A stretch of 64,000 bases of DNA from Streptomyces sp. NBC_01428 (GCF_036231965.1 NZ_CP109499.1:2728001-2792000), one strand, 5' to 3'; shown: positions 1-9,371, numbered from the stretch's first letter. The notes: generated by a model not told the origin, from the sequence alone. Numbers and translations: made by a program.

Positions 1-179
1 TCGTAGAAGGCACGGCTCTCCCAGAAGGAGAAGATGTGGGCGACGCCGGACCGTCCCCTGCTCCATCCCCCGCCCTGCCCCCGGAAACCCGGCTCCCCCA
101 GCAGTCCCGCCCACTTCCGCTGCCCCCGTTCGAAACCGCGGCGATCGACCACGGTGCAGCGAATCCACTTGACCAGCAC
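1..179 (-). CDS. YdbC/DUF4937-like protein, C-terminus off the left edge
   Basis: An open frame on the minus strand runs from a GTG at 179 off the left edge. It begins V-L-V-K-W-I-R-C-T-V-V-D and ends, within the window, with a stretch reading HIFSFWESRAFY. This resembles the small YdbC (DUF4937) proteins that precede the TerD/nrdJ region in other Streptomyces, as I remember them. Only about 59 residues are visible. The function is unknown; the family is small and probably cytoplasmic. The start is uncertain because no good ribosome site lies upstream. The aromatic-rich, conserved-looking sequence and the loss of any sensible product in the other frames support this frame. Confidence 0.6.
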   Translation of the reverse strand, partial: MLVKWIRCTVVDRRGFERGQRKWAGLLGEPGFRGQGGGWSRGRSGVAHIFSFWESRAFY

Positions 180-334
180 CGCGCCATCGTAAGGCCACCG
201 AGCGTGGCGCCGGTCACGGTCCGGCGGACTTGATCCGCACGGGTGCCGCCGCGCGCGTGGCACGATGGGCAACCGGCCGCGCCTGTGGGGCAGTTGGCCA
301 GGTCACTGCTGGGAGTACGGGGAGGGGAGATCCG

Positions 335-868
335 ATGAACGGTCTCAACAAGGGCATACGCAAAGCCGAGTTGGCGGTCAAGTGGGATCCGAGTCCGGTC
401 GGCGAGCCCGCGACCGACCTCGACATCATCGCGGCGACGTATCCGGCGTCTGCGCCACAGGGGGATCCGGCCTATGTCGTGCACTTCGACAGCCGGTCCC
501 CGGACGGCACCATCTATCTGAACCGGGACAGCAAGGACGGCAAGGGCTTCGGCTGGGACGAGGTGATGACCCTGGAGCTCGATCGCCTCAACAGCCAGTA
601 CGCGCGCGTGGTGGTCGGCGTCCTCATCCAGCAGCGCACGGGGCCGAAGACGTTCGTCGGTGTGCTGAACCCCGGATTCCGGCTGCGCGAGGGCTACACC
701 GTGCTGACGGAGGGCGACTTCGGGGACGTACTGGGCGCGACAGCGGCGACCATCGGCGAGTTCGTCCGCGACCACTCCGGGGAGTGGACGTTCCACCCGG
801 GCGTCCACGGCTTCGACACGGACCCCGCCACGTTCGCGCGGGTCATGGGCAGCCCGCAGGAGGCGTGA
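335..868 (+). CDS. TerD-family protein
   Basis: A 177-residue protein spanning a single TerD domain, the usual length for the family. TerD/TerZ/CABP proteins bind Ca2+ and are linked to tellurite and stress resistance; Streptomyces carries many paralogues, some affecting differentiation. The sequence shows the typical N-terminus (MNGLNKGIRKAELAVKWDPS), acidic segments with D-rich loops, and a GDFGDVLGATAATIGEFVRD stretch near the C-terminus. The ATG at 335 is chosen over an upstream in-frame start at 230 because a purine-rich GGAGGGGAGA precedes it. The gene stands alone, without other ter genes, and converges on nrdJ with a strong hairpin between them. The specific role is not inferable. Confidence 0.85.
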   Translation: MNGLNKGIRKAELAVKWDPSPVGEPATDLDIIAATYPASAPQGDPAYVVHFDSRSPDGTIYLNRDSKDGKGFGWDEVMTLELDRLNSQYARVVVGVLIQQRTGPKTFVGVLNPGFRLREGYTVLTEGDFGDVLGATAATIGEFVRDHSGEWTFHPGVHGFDTDPATFARVMGSPQEA

Positions 869-969
869 GGCACCGGCCTCCCGCCCCCTTCGGACAGCGT
901 CGCGCCCGCGCCTCGGCGTGCGCCGATCGCTCGCCGCGCCCTAAGGGTCCGCCGCGCGCACAACGCCGC

Positions 970-1004
970 AGGGCGGTGGAGCCGATTCCCGGCTCCACCG
1001 CCCT
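970..1004. terminator. Bidirectional terminator between the terD-like gene and nrdJ
   Basis: A perfect 14-bp inverted repeat (970-983 with 991-1004) and a 7-nt loop lie between two convergent genes. There is no strong U tract, as is common for Streptomyces terminators. Confidence 0.75.
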
Positions 1005-1038
1005 GACCTGCTGATACGCGCCCGCTAGGGGCCAGGCG

Positions 1039-3942
1039 TCAGCTGCAACCGCTGGTCGAGCCGCAGCCCTCGCAGATGTAGCAGGAGCCGGCTCGCTGCA
1101 TCTTCGTACCGCACGAGAAGCAGAGCGGGGCGTCGGCCTGGATGCCCAGCTGCATCTCGACGAGCTCGGCGCTGGTGTGCGCCTCCTTCGGGGCGGGCAC
1201 GGCCACCGCGGCCTCGGCCTTCGGCGTGGCGACGGCCTTCAGCTCCTGCGCGAGGGGCGCCGACTGAGCCAGTCCCTCGACGTCGACGTCGACGTCGTCC
1301 TCGGAGTGCTCGTAGGAGCCCGTCTCCAGGTGACGCTGACGCTCCTCGGCGGAGTGGATGCCGAGCGCGGAGCGCGTCTCGAAGGGCAGGAAGTCGAGCG
1401 CCAGGCGGCGGAAGATGTAGTCGACGATCGACTGCGCCATCCGCACGTCCGGGTCGTCCGTCATACCGGCCGGCTCGAAGCGCATGTTGGTGAACTTGGA
1501 GACGTACGTCTCCAAGGGCACGCCGTACTGCAGGCCGACCGAGACGGCGATCGAGAAGGCGTCCATCATGCCGGCGAGGGTGGATCCCTGCTTCGACATC
1601 TTCAGGAAGACCTCGCCGAGACCGTCGTCCGGGTAGGAGTTGGCGGTCATGTAGCCCTCGGCGCCGCCCACCGTGAAGGAGGTGGTGATGCCGGGACGGC
1701 CCTTGGGGAGACGCTTGCGGACCGGGCGGTACTCGATGACCTTCTCGACCGCGGTACGGATGGTCTCCTCCGCCTTGGCGGTGACCTCGGTCTTCTCCTT
1801 CTCCTTGGTCTTCGCGGAGAGGGGCTGGCCGACCTTGCAGTTGTCGCGGTAGATGGCGAGCGCCTTGACGCCCATCTTCCACGCCTCGAAGTAGACCTCT
1901 TCGACGTCCTCGACGGTCGCCGTCTCCGGCAGGTTGACCGTCTTGGAGAGCGCGCCGGAGATCCACGGCTGGATCGCGGCCATCATGCGGACGTGGCCCA
2001 TCGCGGAGATGGAGCGCTCGCCCATGGCGCAGTCGAAGACCTCGTAGTGCTCCTGCTTGAGGCCGGGGGCGTCGACGACATTGCCGTTCTCGGCGATGTG
2101 GGCGACGACCGCCTCGATCTGCTCCTCCTGGTACCCCAGGCGGCGCAGGGCCTGCGGCACGGTGCCGTTGACGATCTGCATCGAACCGCCGCCGACCAGC
2201 TTCTTGAACTTGACCAGGGCGAGGTCGGGCTCGAGACCGGTGGTGTCGCAGGACATCGCGAGACCGATGGTGCCGGTCGGGGCGATGACCGAGGCCTGCG
2301 CGTTGCGGAAGCCGTTCTTCTCGCCGAGACGGACCACGTCCTGCCAGGCCTCCGTGGCGGCGGCCCAGATCGGGGTGTCCAGGTCGTCCACGCGGACGGC
2401 CTTCGTGTTCGCGTCGGCGTGCTGCTTCATGACGCGCTGGTGCGGCTGCGCGTTGCGGGCGTACCCGTCGTACGCGCCGACGACCGCGGCGAGTTCGGCG
2501 GAGCGCTTGTACGACGTGCTCGTCATCAGCGAGGTGATGGCGCCGGCGAGGGCGCGGCCGCCGTCGGAGTCGTACGCGTGACCGGTCGCCATCAGGAGTG
2601 CGCCGAGGTTGGCGTAACCGATGCCGAGCTGGCGGTACGCGCGGGTGTTCTCGCCGATCTTCTGGGTCGGGAAGTCCGCGAAGCAGATGGAGATGTCCAT
2701 CGCGGTGATGACCAGCTCGACGACCTTGGAGAAGCGCTCGATCTCGAAGGACTGGCGGCCCTTGCCGTCGTCCTTGAGGAACTTCATCAGGTTCAGGGAG
2801 GCGAGGTTGCAGGACGTGTTGTCCAGGTGCATGTACTCGCTGCACGGGTTCGAGCCGTTGATACGGCCGGACTCCGGACACGTGTGCCAGTTGTTGATCG
2901 TGTCGTCGTACTGGATGCCCGGGTCGGCGCAGGCCCAGGCCGCCTCGGCCATCTTGCGGAAGAGCGACTTGGCGTCGACCTCCTCGATGACCTCACCGGT
3001 CATGCGCGAGGTGAGCCCGAACTTGCCGCCCTCCTCGACGGCCTTCATGAACGTGTCGTTCACGCGGACCGAGTTGTTGGCGTTCTGGTACTGGACGGAC
3101 GTGATGTCGTCGCCGCCCAGGTCCATGTCGAAGCCCGCGTCGCGCAGGGCGCGGATCTTCTCCTCTTCCTTGACCTTGGTCTGGATGAAGTCCTCGATGT
3201 CGGGGTGGTCGACGTCGAGAATGACCATCTTGGCCGCACGGCGGGTGGCGCCGCCCGACTTGATCGTTCCGGCGGAGGCGTCGGCGCCGCGCATGAAGGA
3301 GACGGGACCCGAGGCGTTGCCGCCGGAGGAGAGGAGCTCCTTGGAGGAGCGGATGCGCGAGAGGTTCAGGCCGGCGCCGGAACCGCCCTTGAAGATCATG
3401 CCCTCTTCCTTGTACCAGTCGAGGATCGACTCCATGGAGTCGTCGACGGACAGGATGAAGCAGGCGGAGACCTGCTGGGGCTGCGGCGTCCCGACGTTGA
3501 ACCAGACGGGGCTGTTGAAGCTGAAGATCTGGTGCAGGAGGGCGTACGCCAGCTCGTGCTCGAAGATCTCGGCGTCGGCGGGCGACGCGAAGTACTTGTA
3601 GTCCTCGCCGGCCTTCCGGTACGTCTTCACGATGCGGTCGATGAGCTGCTTGAGGCTCACCTCACGCTGCGGGGTGCCGACGGCACCTCGGAAGTACTTG
3701 CTGGTGACGATGTTGACCGCGTTCACCGACCAGAAGCCGGGGAACTCGACGCCACGCTGCTCGAAGTTGACCGAGCCGTCGCGCCAGTTGGTCATGACGA
3801 CGTCACGGCGCTCCCAGACCACCTCGTCGTACGGGTGCACGCCGGGGGTCGTGTGAATACGCTCGATGCGCAGTCCCTTGGTGGCCTTGGCCCCGCCCTT
3901 GGTGCGAGATCCTCGTGCCGGACCGCTCGCCGTCTCTGTCAT
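1039..3942 (-). CDS. nrdJ: Vitamin B12-dependent ribonucleoside-diphosphate reductase (class II)
   Basis: A 967-residue adenosylcobalamin-dependent ribonucleotide reductase. It reduces ribonucleotides to deoxyribonucleotides for DNA synthesis and repair without oxygen-dependent radical generation. Visible hallmarks are FNSPVWFNVG near residue 145, the substrate-binding NPCSE motif near 365, GATRRAAKM, and a C-terminal cysteine cluster (CFSCGTK ... CYICEGC) from about residue 940 that fits a zinc/redox tail. The ATG at 3942 is preferred over an ORF extension to 4062 because GGGAGG lies directly upstream. The gene lies 162 bp downstream of nrdR on the same strand, the conserved nrdR-nrdJ arrangement of Streptomyces, so NrdR repression from the upstream promoter is expected. 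Streptomyces usually also has an oxygen-dependent class I enzyme elsewhere. Confidence 0.97.
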   Translation of the reverse strand: MTETASGPARGSRTKGGAKATKGLRIERIHTTPGVHPYDEVVWERRDVVMTNWRDGSVNFEQRGVEFPGFWSVNAVNIVTSKYFRGAVGTPQREVSLKQLIDRIVKTYRKAGEDYKYFASPADAEIFEHELAYALLHQIFSFNSPVWFNVGTPQPQQVSACFILSVDDSMESILDWYKEEGMIFKGGSGAGLNLSRIRSSKELLSSGGNASGPVSFMRGADASAGTIKSGGATRRAAKMVILDVDHPDIEDFIQTKVKEEEKIRALRDAGFDMDLGGDDITSVQYQNANNSVRVNDTFMKAVEEGGKFGLTSRMTGEVIEEVDAKSLFRKMAEAAWACADPGIQYDDTINNWHTCPESGRINGSNPCSEYMHLDNTSCNLASLNLMKFLKDDGKGRQSFEIERFSKVVELVITAMDISICFADFPTQKIGENTRAYRQLGIGYANLGALLMATGHAYDSDGGRALAGAITSLMTSTSYKRSAELAAVVGAYDGYARNAQPHQRVMKQHADANTKAVRVDDLDTPIWAAATEAWQDVVRLGEKNGFRNAQASVIAPTGTIGLAMSCDTTGLEPDLALVKFKKLVGGGSMQIVNGTVPQALRRLGYQEEQIEAVVAHIAENGNVVDAPGLKQEHYEVFDCAMGERSISAMGHVRMMAAIQPWISGALSKTVNLPETATVEDVEEVYFEAWKMGVKALAIYRDNCKVGQPLSAKTKEKEKTEVTAKAEETIRTAVEKVIEYRPVRKRLPKGRPGITTSFTVGGAEGYMTANSYPDDGLGEVFLKMSKQGSTLAGMMDAFSIAVSVGLQYGVPLETYVSKFTNMRFEPAGMTDDPDVRMAQSIVDYIFRRLALDFLPFETRSALGIHSAEERQRHLETGSYEHSEDDVDVDVEGLAQSAPLAQELKAVATPKAEAAVAVPAPKEAHTSAELVEMQLGIQADAPLCFSCGTKMQRAGSCYICEGCGSTSGCS

Positions 3943-4104
3943 GCCGCCTCCCTGTATCAGGCTAAAACGCCCTGAAAGGCCACGTTCTTCCCGTGGCGCG
4001 ATGTGTTTCTGGTGCCGCGTGCCGCAGAGCACGGCTGGTCGCAGCAGGTCTGTGTGCGTCACTCACCGGCGAGGACCGGACGCTCCGGGCGTCCGACCCC
4101 GCGG

Positions 4105-4656
4105 TCAGTCGGCGGCGGTGGCGGACACGGGAACCTCGACGGCTCCTCCGCGTCCGCGGTCGTTCTCGTCGCGCATCACAGCCGGGTCGTCGTCGTCCGC
4201 GGCGGTGCGCTGCGTCACTTCGCGAAGCTCCGTGATGGCGGCTTCGAAGTCGTCGAGCGAGTTGAAGGCCCGGTAGACCGAGGCGAACCTCATGTAGGCC
4301 ACCAGGTCGAGCTCCTGCAAGGGTCCGAGTATGGCCAGGCCCACGTCATGGGTGGTCAGTTCGGCGCTTCCGGTGGCACGCACCGCTTCCTCGACCCGCT
4401 GGCCGAGCTGCGCGAGCGCGTCCTCGGTCACCGGCCGCCCCTGACACGCCTTGCGGACGCCGTTGATGACCTTGGTGCGACTGAAGGGCTCGGTCACGCC
4501 GGACCGCTTCACCACCATCAGCGAGCACGTCTCCACGGTCGTGAAACGACGGGAGCAGTCGGGGCACTGGCGGCGCCTGCGGATCGACGTGCCGTCGTCG
4601 GTCGTACGACTGTCGACGACGCGGCTGTCGGGGTGCCTGCAGAAGGGGCAGTGCAT
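4105..4656 (-). CDS. nrdR: Transcriptional repressor NrdR
   Basis: A 183-residue repressor of ribonucleotide reductase genes. The N-terminal zinc ribbon has CPFC at residues 3-6 and CPDC at about 31-34. An ATP-cone domain follows (about 49-139); it senses ATP/dATP and controls oligomerisation on paired NrdR boxes. The C-terminal tail of about 30 residues is acidic and disordered, longer than in E. coli NrdR. The gene lies upstream of nrdJ and is probably cotranscribed. A pair of NrdR-box-like sites 31 bp apart lies about 110-155 bp upstream of the ATG, implying autoregulation. It is divergent from lexA. Confidence 0.96.
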   Translation of the reverse strand: MHCPFCRHPDSRVVDSRTTDDGTSIRRRRQCPDCSRRFTTVETCSLMVVKRSGVTEPFSRTKVINGVRKACQGRPVTEDALAQLGQRVEEAVRATGSAELTTHDVGLAILGPLQELDLVAYMRFASVYRAFNSLDDFEAAITELREVTQRTAADDDDPAVMRDENDRGRGGAVEVPVSATAAD

Positions 4657-4764
4657 GGCTCCAACCCTCCTTCACAGCACGGCTCATAGACCTCTCGGGA
4701 CCTCCTGGGCCCCGCGAAGCAGCCTCAAGCATAGGCGATGTCCGAGGGCCCGGAGACCCGGGGG

Positions 4765-4811
4765 ACCACAACTTCTGGGCTGCTGTCGCAATCCAACCAC
4801 TAGATGTGGGG
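4765..4811. promoter_or_regulatory. Paired NrdR boxes upstream of nrdR
   Basis: Two related 14-bp elements lie exactly 31 bp apart: CCACAACTTCTGGG at 4766 and CCACTAGATGTGGG at 4797. The second has inverted CCAC/GTGG arms. NrdR is known to bind two boxes about 31-32 bp (three helical turns) apart, so phase, sequence and position before nrdR-nrdJ all fit. The rest of the 519-bp gap (4657-5175) holds the lexA SOS box and no other gene I can see. Confidence 0.7.
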
Positions 4812-5100
4812 CCTGGCGCGTCAAGTCGCCCTATCCCCGCGTGTCGCACGCGTAAGGGCATGTGTCGCACAGGCATACCCATCCCGGACACGCGGGGCTA
4901 GCGTGGTCGGCGCACGGAAGGGGAGCCGGTTCCCGGCCTGCCGGCCAGGGAATGGCAGACTGGGCGTCGGCCCAGGTCAGCGAGAACGGTCACCGCCGGC
5001 GGCGGTGGAGAGTGCGGCAATGGACCCTTTTGTCCGTTCGGCGCGTCGCCAGCTATACACCCAGACACATGATCACGACAGACAAACTGCGGTTTTTCAC

Positions 5101-5116
5101 TCGAACGTGTGTTTGG
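5101..5116. promoter_or_regulatory. SOS (LexA) box upstream of lexA
   Basis: TCGAACGTGTGTTTGG matches the actinobacterial consensus TCGAAC-N4-GTTCGA with a perfect left half and mismatches only in the right half. It lies about 60 bp upstream of the lexA start, consistent with autoregulation. Confidence 0.8.
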
Positions 5117-5175
5117 CGCAACCTTTCGAAAGCAACTACCGTTGTCCAGCAGGGAGACCATCGAGAGGGGCCGAC

Positions 5176-5952
5176 GTGACCACCACCGCAGACAGCGCCA
5201 CCATCACTGCCCAGGACCGCTCCCAGGGCCGACTCGAGCCGGTGCATGCGATGAACGAAGCCGCGAATCATGAGGGGCCCAAGCGCTCCCTGCCTGGGCG
5301 ACCTCCAGGCATCCGAGCCGACAGCTCGGGACTCACGGACCGGCAACGCCGGGTGATCGAGGTGATCCGGGACTCCGTGCAGCGGCGCGGTTACCCGCCG
5401 TCGATGCGGGAGATCGGACAGGCCGTCGGCCTTTCCAGCACCTCCTCGGTCGCGCATCAGCTCATGGCACTGGAGCGCAAGGGTTTCCTTCGCCGGGACC
5501 CGCACCGCCCGCGCGCCTACGAGGTGCGGGGCTCCGACCAGTCGTCGGTGCAGCCCACGGACACGGCGGGCAAGCCGGCCGCGTCGTACGTACCGCTCGT
5601 CGGCCGGATCGCCGCCGGTGGCCCGATCCTCGCCGAGGAGTCGGTCGAGGACGTGTTCCCGCTCCCCCGCCAGCTGGTGGGCGACGGTGAGCTGTTCGTC
5701 CTGAAGGTCGTCGGAGACTCGATGATCGAAGCCGCCATCTGTGACGGGGACTGGGTGACGGTCCGCCGCCAGCCGGTCGCCGAGAACGGCGACATCGTCG
5801 CCGCGATGCTGGACGGCGAGGCCACGGTGAAGCGCTTCAAGCGGGAGGACGGCCACGTCTGGCTGCTGCCGCACAACTCCGCCTACCAGCCGATCCCCGG
5901 CGACGAGGCGACCATCCTCGGCAAGGTCGTCGCGGTACTGCGCCGGGTGTGA
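5176..5952 (+). CDS. lexA: SOS repressor LexA
   Basis: A 258-residue LexA. The winged helix-turn-helix ([14 protein letters not shown] ... [15 protein letters not shown]) is followed by an S24 self-cleaving domain. Visible are the Ala-Gly cleavage site in VGRIAAGG, the nucleophile Ser in GDSMIEA and the catalytic Lys in TVKRFKR. RecA filaments trigger cleavage and derepress the SOS regulon, which here probably includes recA-recX. The GTG at 5176, preceded by GAGAGGGG, matches the start I recall for S. coelicolor LexA; an internal ATG at about 5251 is an alternative. It carries the Streptomyces-type N-terminal extension before the DNA-binding domain. It converges on the helicase gene, with two hairpins between. 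Confidence 0.96.
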   Translation: MTTTADSATITAQDRSQGRLEPVHAMNEAANHEGPKRSLPGRPPGIRADSSGLTDRQRRVIEVIRDSVQRRGYPPSMREIGQAVGLSSTSSVAHQLMALERKGFLRRDPHRPRAYEVRGSDQSSVQPTDTAGKPAASYVPLVGRIAAGGPILAEESVEDVFPLPRQLVGDGELFVLKVVGDSMIEAAICDGDWVTVRRQPVAENGDIVAAMLDGEATVKRFKREDGHVWLLPHNSAYQPIPGDEATILGKVVAVLRRV

Positions 5953-5956
5953 CACC

Positions 5957-5980
5957 GCGGGGGTGGATCTCCACCCCCGC
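5957..5980. terminator. Hairpin just after lexA
   Basis: An 11-bp perfect GC-rich inverted repeat with a very tight loop begins 4 bp after the lexA stop. It is the first of two tandem hairpins. Confidence 0.6.
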
Positions 5981-5988
5981 CTCTGACC

Positions 5989-6023
5989 GGACCCCGGAAC
6001 CAACTGCGCCGGTTCCGGGGTCC
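5989..6023. terminator. Bidirectional terminator between lexA and the helicase gene
   Basis: A perfect 13-bp stem (GGACCCCGGAACC and its complement) with a 9-nt loop lies between convergent genes. Together with 5957-5980 it forms a tandem terminator. Confidence 0.8.
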
Positions 6024-6175
6024 TGTGTGTGCTGCTGCCGCGCCCCTGTTGCGTAAAGGGGCGCGGCACACGCGTACGAGGCGCCCCGCGCGACCTGATC
6101 GCCTCGCCCGGCGTCGACGACGGCGCCGAGCCCCCGATCCACCGAGCCGCCCAGCCGCTCGCCGTCGAGACCGGT

Positions 6176-8242
6176 CTACGCGTCCTCCGAGGCCTCCGCC
6201 GCCCCGACGTCGCCGACCGCTTCGGGCGTCTCCGCCGCGGACGCCGCCTGCTCCGCGGCCGCAGCCCGGACGGCCTCGGTCTCCTGCGCCTTCTCGTCGA
6301 TCGCGGCGAGGGACCGGCGGACCTGGTTGCGGTCCGTGGTGTACCAGAAGTCGGGCAGCGAGGCCTTCAGATAGCTGCCGTAGCGTGCCGTGGCCAGACG
6401 CTGGTCCAGGACGGCGACCACGCCGCGGTCACCGGACGCGCGGACCAGACGGCCGGCGCCCTGCGCCATCAGGAGGGCGGCATGGGTGGCGGCGACGGCC
6501 ATGAAGCCATTGCCTCCGTTGTCCTCGACCGCCTTCTGGCGGGCGCTCATCAGCGGGTCGTCCGGACGCGGGAACGGGATCTTGTCCATGACGACCAGCT
6601 GGCAGCTCGTGCCCGGCACGTCCACGCCCTGCCAGAGCGACAGGGTGCCGAAGAGGCAGGTCTTCGGGTCCGCCGCGAAGTTCTTGATCAGCTCACCGAG
6701 CGTTTCCTCGCCCTGGAGCAGGATCGGGTACTCGGGGATGCGGGTGCGCAGCTCCTCCGCCGCGAGCTGGGCCGCGCGCATCGAGGAGAAGAGGCCGAGC
6801 GTGCGACCGCCGGCGGCCTGGATCAGGTCGGTCAGCTCGTCCAGCATGTCTCCGCGGTCGGCGTCACGCGCGGGGCGTGAGAGGTGCTTGGCCACGTAGA
6901 GGATGCCCTGGCGGGGGTAGTCGAAGGGCGAGCCGACGTCGACGCCCTTCCACTGGGGGACGTCTTCGCCCGCCGTGCCTTCCGGGGCGAGCCCGAGGGA
7001 GGCACCCACGCCGTTGAAGTCACCGCCCAGCTTGAGCGTCGCGGACGTCAGGACGACGGAGCGGTCCGTGAAGAGCTTCTCCCGCAGCAGGCCCGACACG
7101 TTCATGGGCGCCACGCGGAGGGAGGCGCCGAAGCGGTCGTGGCGCTCGTACCAGACGACGTCCCATTCCGAGCCGTTCGTGATGCGCTCCGCCACGTCGT
7201 GCACCGACTCGACGGAGGCCAGGGCCTGCTTGCGGACGGCGTCCTCGTCCTGGACGGACTTGTCGCGGGTGGAGCCCAGGGCCGAGATCACCTGGCGGGC
7301 GGCGTCCCGGAGCGCCATCAGCGCGTATCCGAGGTCCTCCGGGATCTCCTCCAGGCGGCCCGGCAGGGCCAGCTCCATCAGGCGCTCGAAGCCCTCGGCC
7401 GCGGTCTGGAGCTGGTCGGCCACCTTCTCGTTGACCAGCTTCGCGGAGCGGCGGACGGCGCGGTTGACCTGACCGGGGGTGAGCTCGCCGGTGGCGACGC
7501 CGGTCACGCGGGAGACCAGTTCGTGCGCCTCGTCGACGATCAGCACCTCGTGCTGGGGGAGGACCGGGGCGCCCTCGATGGCGTCGATCGCGAGCAGCGC
7601 GTGGTTGGTCACGACGACCTCGGCGAGCTTGGCGCGCTCGCGGGCCGCCTCCGCGAAGCACTCCGCTCCGTAGGCGCACTTGGTCGCGCCGAGGCACTCG
7701 CGGGAGGACACCGAGATCTGGCCCCAGGCCCGGTCGGAGACTCCGGGAGTGAGGTCGTCACGGTCGCCGGTCTCCGTCTCGTCCGACCAGTCGCGCAGCC
7801 GCAGCAGGTCCTGACCCAGCTTGCTGGTGGGGGCGGCGGCCTCGAACTGGTCGAAGAGTCCCTCATCCTCGTCCTGCGGCATGCCCTCGTGCAGGCGGTG
7901 CAGGCACAGGTAGTTCGACCGGCCCTTCAGCATCGCGAACTCGGGGCGGCGGCGCAGCAGCGGATGCAGTGCGTCGACGGTGCGCGGGAGGTCCCGCTCC
8001 ACGAGCTGCCGCTGGAGCGCCAGGGTGGCGGTCGCCACCACCACCCGCTCTCCGTGGGCGAGCGCGGGCACCAGATATCCGAGGGACTTTCCGGTGCCGG
8101 TGCCCGCCTGGACCAGCAGGTGGGAGCTGTCGTCGATGGCACCCGCGACGGCTTCGGCCATGGTCACCTGGCCGGGGCGCTCCGTGCCGCCGACAGCAGT
8201 GACGGCAGCATGCAGGAGTTCGGGGAGTGAGGGCTTCGTCAT
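6176..8242 (-). CDS. ATP-dependent DNA helicase, DinG/YoaA (XPD-like) family
   Basis: A 688-residue superfamily 2 helicase. It has Walker A AGTGTGKS at residues 46-53, a DEAH-type Walker B (IVDEAHEL) near 237, and cysteines at about 112 and 183-196 (ECLGATKC, GAEC) placed like the Fe-S cluster ligands of XPD/DinG enzymes. C-terminal motifs include TSATL and a GRLVR-type motif VI. It is expected to unwind 5' tails, D-loops, R-loops or G-quadruplexes in repair. The C-terminal tail is Ala/Glu-rich. No SOS box is visible in the 190 bp upstream despite the closeness of lexA. The ATG at 8242 follows a weak ribosome site. Confidence 0.9.
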   Translation of the reverse strand: MTKPSLPELLHAAVTAVGGTERPGQVTMAEAVAGAIDDSSHLLVQAGTGTGKSLGYLVPALAHGERVVVATATLALQRQLVERDLPRTVDALHPLLRRRPEFAMLKGRSNYLCLHRLHEGMPQDEDEGLFDQFEAAAPTSKLGQDLLRLRDWSDETETGDRDDLTPGVSDRAWGQISVSSRECLGATKCAYGAECFAEAARERAKLAEVVVTNHALLAIDAIEGAPVLPQHEVLIVDEAHELVSRVTGVATGELTPGQVNRAVRRSAKLVNEKVADQLQTAAEGFERLMELALPGRLEEIPEDLGYALMALRDAARQVISALGSTRDKSVQDEDAVRKQALASVESVHDVAERITNGSEWDVVWYERHDRFGASLRVAPMNVSGLLREKLFTDRSVVLTSATLKLGGDFNGVGASLGLAPEGTAGEDVPQWKGVDVGSPFDYPRQGILYVAKHLSRPARDADRGDMLDELTDLIQAAGGRTLGLFSSMRAAQLAAEELRTRIPEYPILLQGEETLGELIKNFAADPKTCLFGTLSLWQGVDVPGTSCQLVVMDKIPFPRPDDPLMSARQKAVEDNGGNGFMAVAATHAALLMAQGAGRLVRASGDRGVVAVLDQRLATARYGSYLKASLPDFWYTTDRNQVRRSLAAIDEKAQETEAVRAAAAEQAASAAETPEAVGDVGAAEASEDA

Positions 8243-8432
8243 AGCGGTGCCAGCCTACGGGGCGCCACTGACAGCCGGGCGATCAAGGCCGGGGCCGGGG
8301 GCGCGATCAGGACGGGTGCGGGGAGGGTGGTGGATCCGCCGGCCAGTGGCGGGGGCTCCGCAGCTGCGGGGCGGACGAGGGGCCCACGCATGGGAACCGG
8401 ACCGGGTCGAGCGGTGTACCAGATGTGACGGC

Positions 8433-9335
8433 TCACAGCAGATCGCGCAGAGCCCGGTCCCGGACCATCAGGGCGGCCCGCTTGTCGGGCAGGTCGACCT
8501 CGGCGGAATAGCGGAAACCGGCGCTCAGGAAAGCGGAGACGGAGGGTGTGTTGCGCAGGTCGGGTTCCGCGACGACGCGGGCGCAGGAGCGACGTTTGTC
8601 CAGGACGTGGTCGGCGACGGCTCTGAGCAGGACGGAGCCGAGACCTCGTCCACGGTCGGCGACGGTACCGATCAGGAGATGGATACCGGTGTCGTGGGGC
8701 CGGGCGGGGTAGTGGCGCGCCAGGGGGTCGAGGTCCGCGCGGTAGATCTCCCAGTAGCTCATCGGGATGCCGTCCAGCACTCCGAGACAGGGCACGCTGC
8801 GTCCGTCTCCGTCCACCTGGGGGAGCAGGTGCTTCTCGACGACGGACTCGGGGCCCTCCAGTTCCCAGAAGGCCGCGACGGCGGGGTCGTTCATCCAGCG
8901 CGACACGAGCGGGGCGTCCCGGTCGGGCCGTACGGGGATGAGCTGGAAGACACCGATATCGGTGGTGACCGGGCCCCAGCCGCCGACCCGGTCGAGCAGA
9001 TCGCCCCCGCCCGCACCGTCGTCCCCGGTTCCCGTCGCCTCGACGCCCTCGAACCCTGCCGCCGCGCGGGTCCAGAGGTCACCGCCCCGGGCGCCGGCGT
9101 CCCCCGCCTGTTCCCCGCAGCCGGCGAACAGGGCGATCAGTTCGTCGGGAAGGCGGAGGTCGAGGGTGTCCTCGCAGTCCGTGGGGGCGTCCGGGGCCGA
9201 GCCGGTGTGCGGGCGGGTTCCGGTGTCCGAGCCGGATCCGGGAGCGACCTGCGGGGCGGGATCCGTGTCGGCTTCGGTGCTCGTGTCGGCTTCGGTGCTC
9301 GCGTCGGCTTCGGTGCTCGCGTCGGTGGGAGGCAC
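8433..9335 (-). CDS. Siderophore-type N-acyltransferase (AlcB/IucB-like GNAT)
   Basis: A 300-residue protein. The C-terminal 190 residues form an AlcB/RhbD-like GNAT domain (FQLIPVRPDRDAPLVSRWMN ... MSYWEIYRAD ... NTPSVSAFLSAGF). Such enzymes acylate hydroxylated diamines in hydroxamate siderophore pathways. The N-terminal 100 residues are low complexity. They begin with an 18-bp tandem repeat encoding STEADT units and contain a D/G-rich stretch. The GTG at 9335 follows GAGAGGAG. It lies 36 bp downstream of the IucA/IucC gene and is probably in the same transcript. The acyl donor (acetyl, succinyl or other) cannot be read from the sequence. Confidence 0.85.
   Translation of the reverse strand: MPPTDASTEADASTEADTSTEADTDPAPQVAPGSGSDTGTRPHTGSAPDAPTDCEDTLDLRLPDELIALFAGCGEQAGDAGARGGDLWTRAAAGFEGVEATGTGDDGAGGGDLLDRVGGWGPVTTDIGVFQLIPVRPDRDAPLVSRWMNDPAVAAFWELEGPESVVEKHLLPQVDGDGRSVPCLGVLDGIPMSYWEIYRADLDPLARHYPARPHDTGIHLLIGTVADRGRGLGSVLLRAVADHVLDKRRSCARVVAEPDLRNTPSVSAFLSAGFRYSAEVDLPDKRAALMVRDRALRDLL
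9265..9327. repeat. 18-bp tandem repeat in the acyltransferase gene
   Basis: Three near-identical 18-bp units (9265, 9283, 9301) plus a 9-bp partial encode repeated S-T-E-A-D near the protein N-terminus. The unit is a multiple of three, so copy-number change keeps the frame. Confidence 0.85.
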
Positions 9336-9371
9336 GAGGCTCCTCTCAGGAGACGGGGTGGGTCATGTTCC

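Noticed and set aside
1177-3975. A 932-codon open frame opposite nrdJ
   Set aside because: The composition is Val/Leu/Arg/Gly-rich without motifs and it mirrors the codon bias of nrdJ.
3943-4104. Possible cobalamin riboswitch before nrdJ
   Set aside because: Only fragments resembling a B12 box are seen and no full core can be assembled; the short GCCACG/CGTGGC hairpin is not diagnostic.
8243-8432. SOS box upstream of the DinG-like helicase
   Set aside because: No GAAC-N4-GTTC or close variant is visible.
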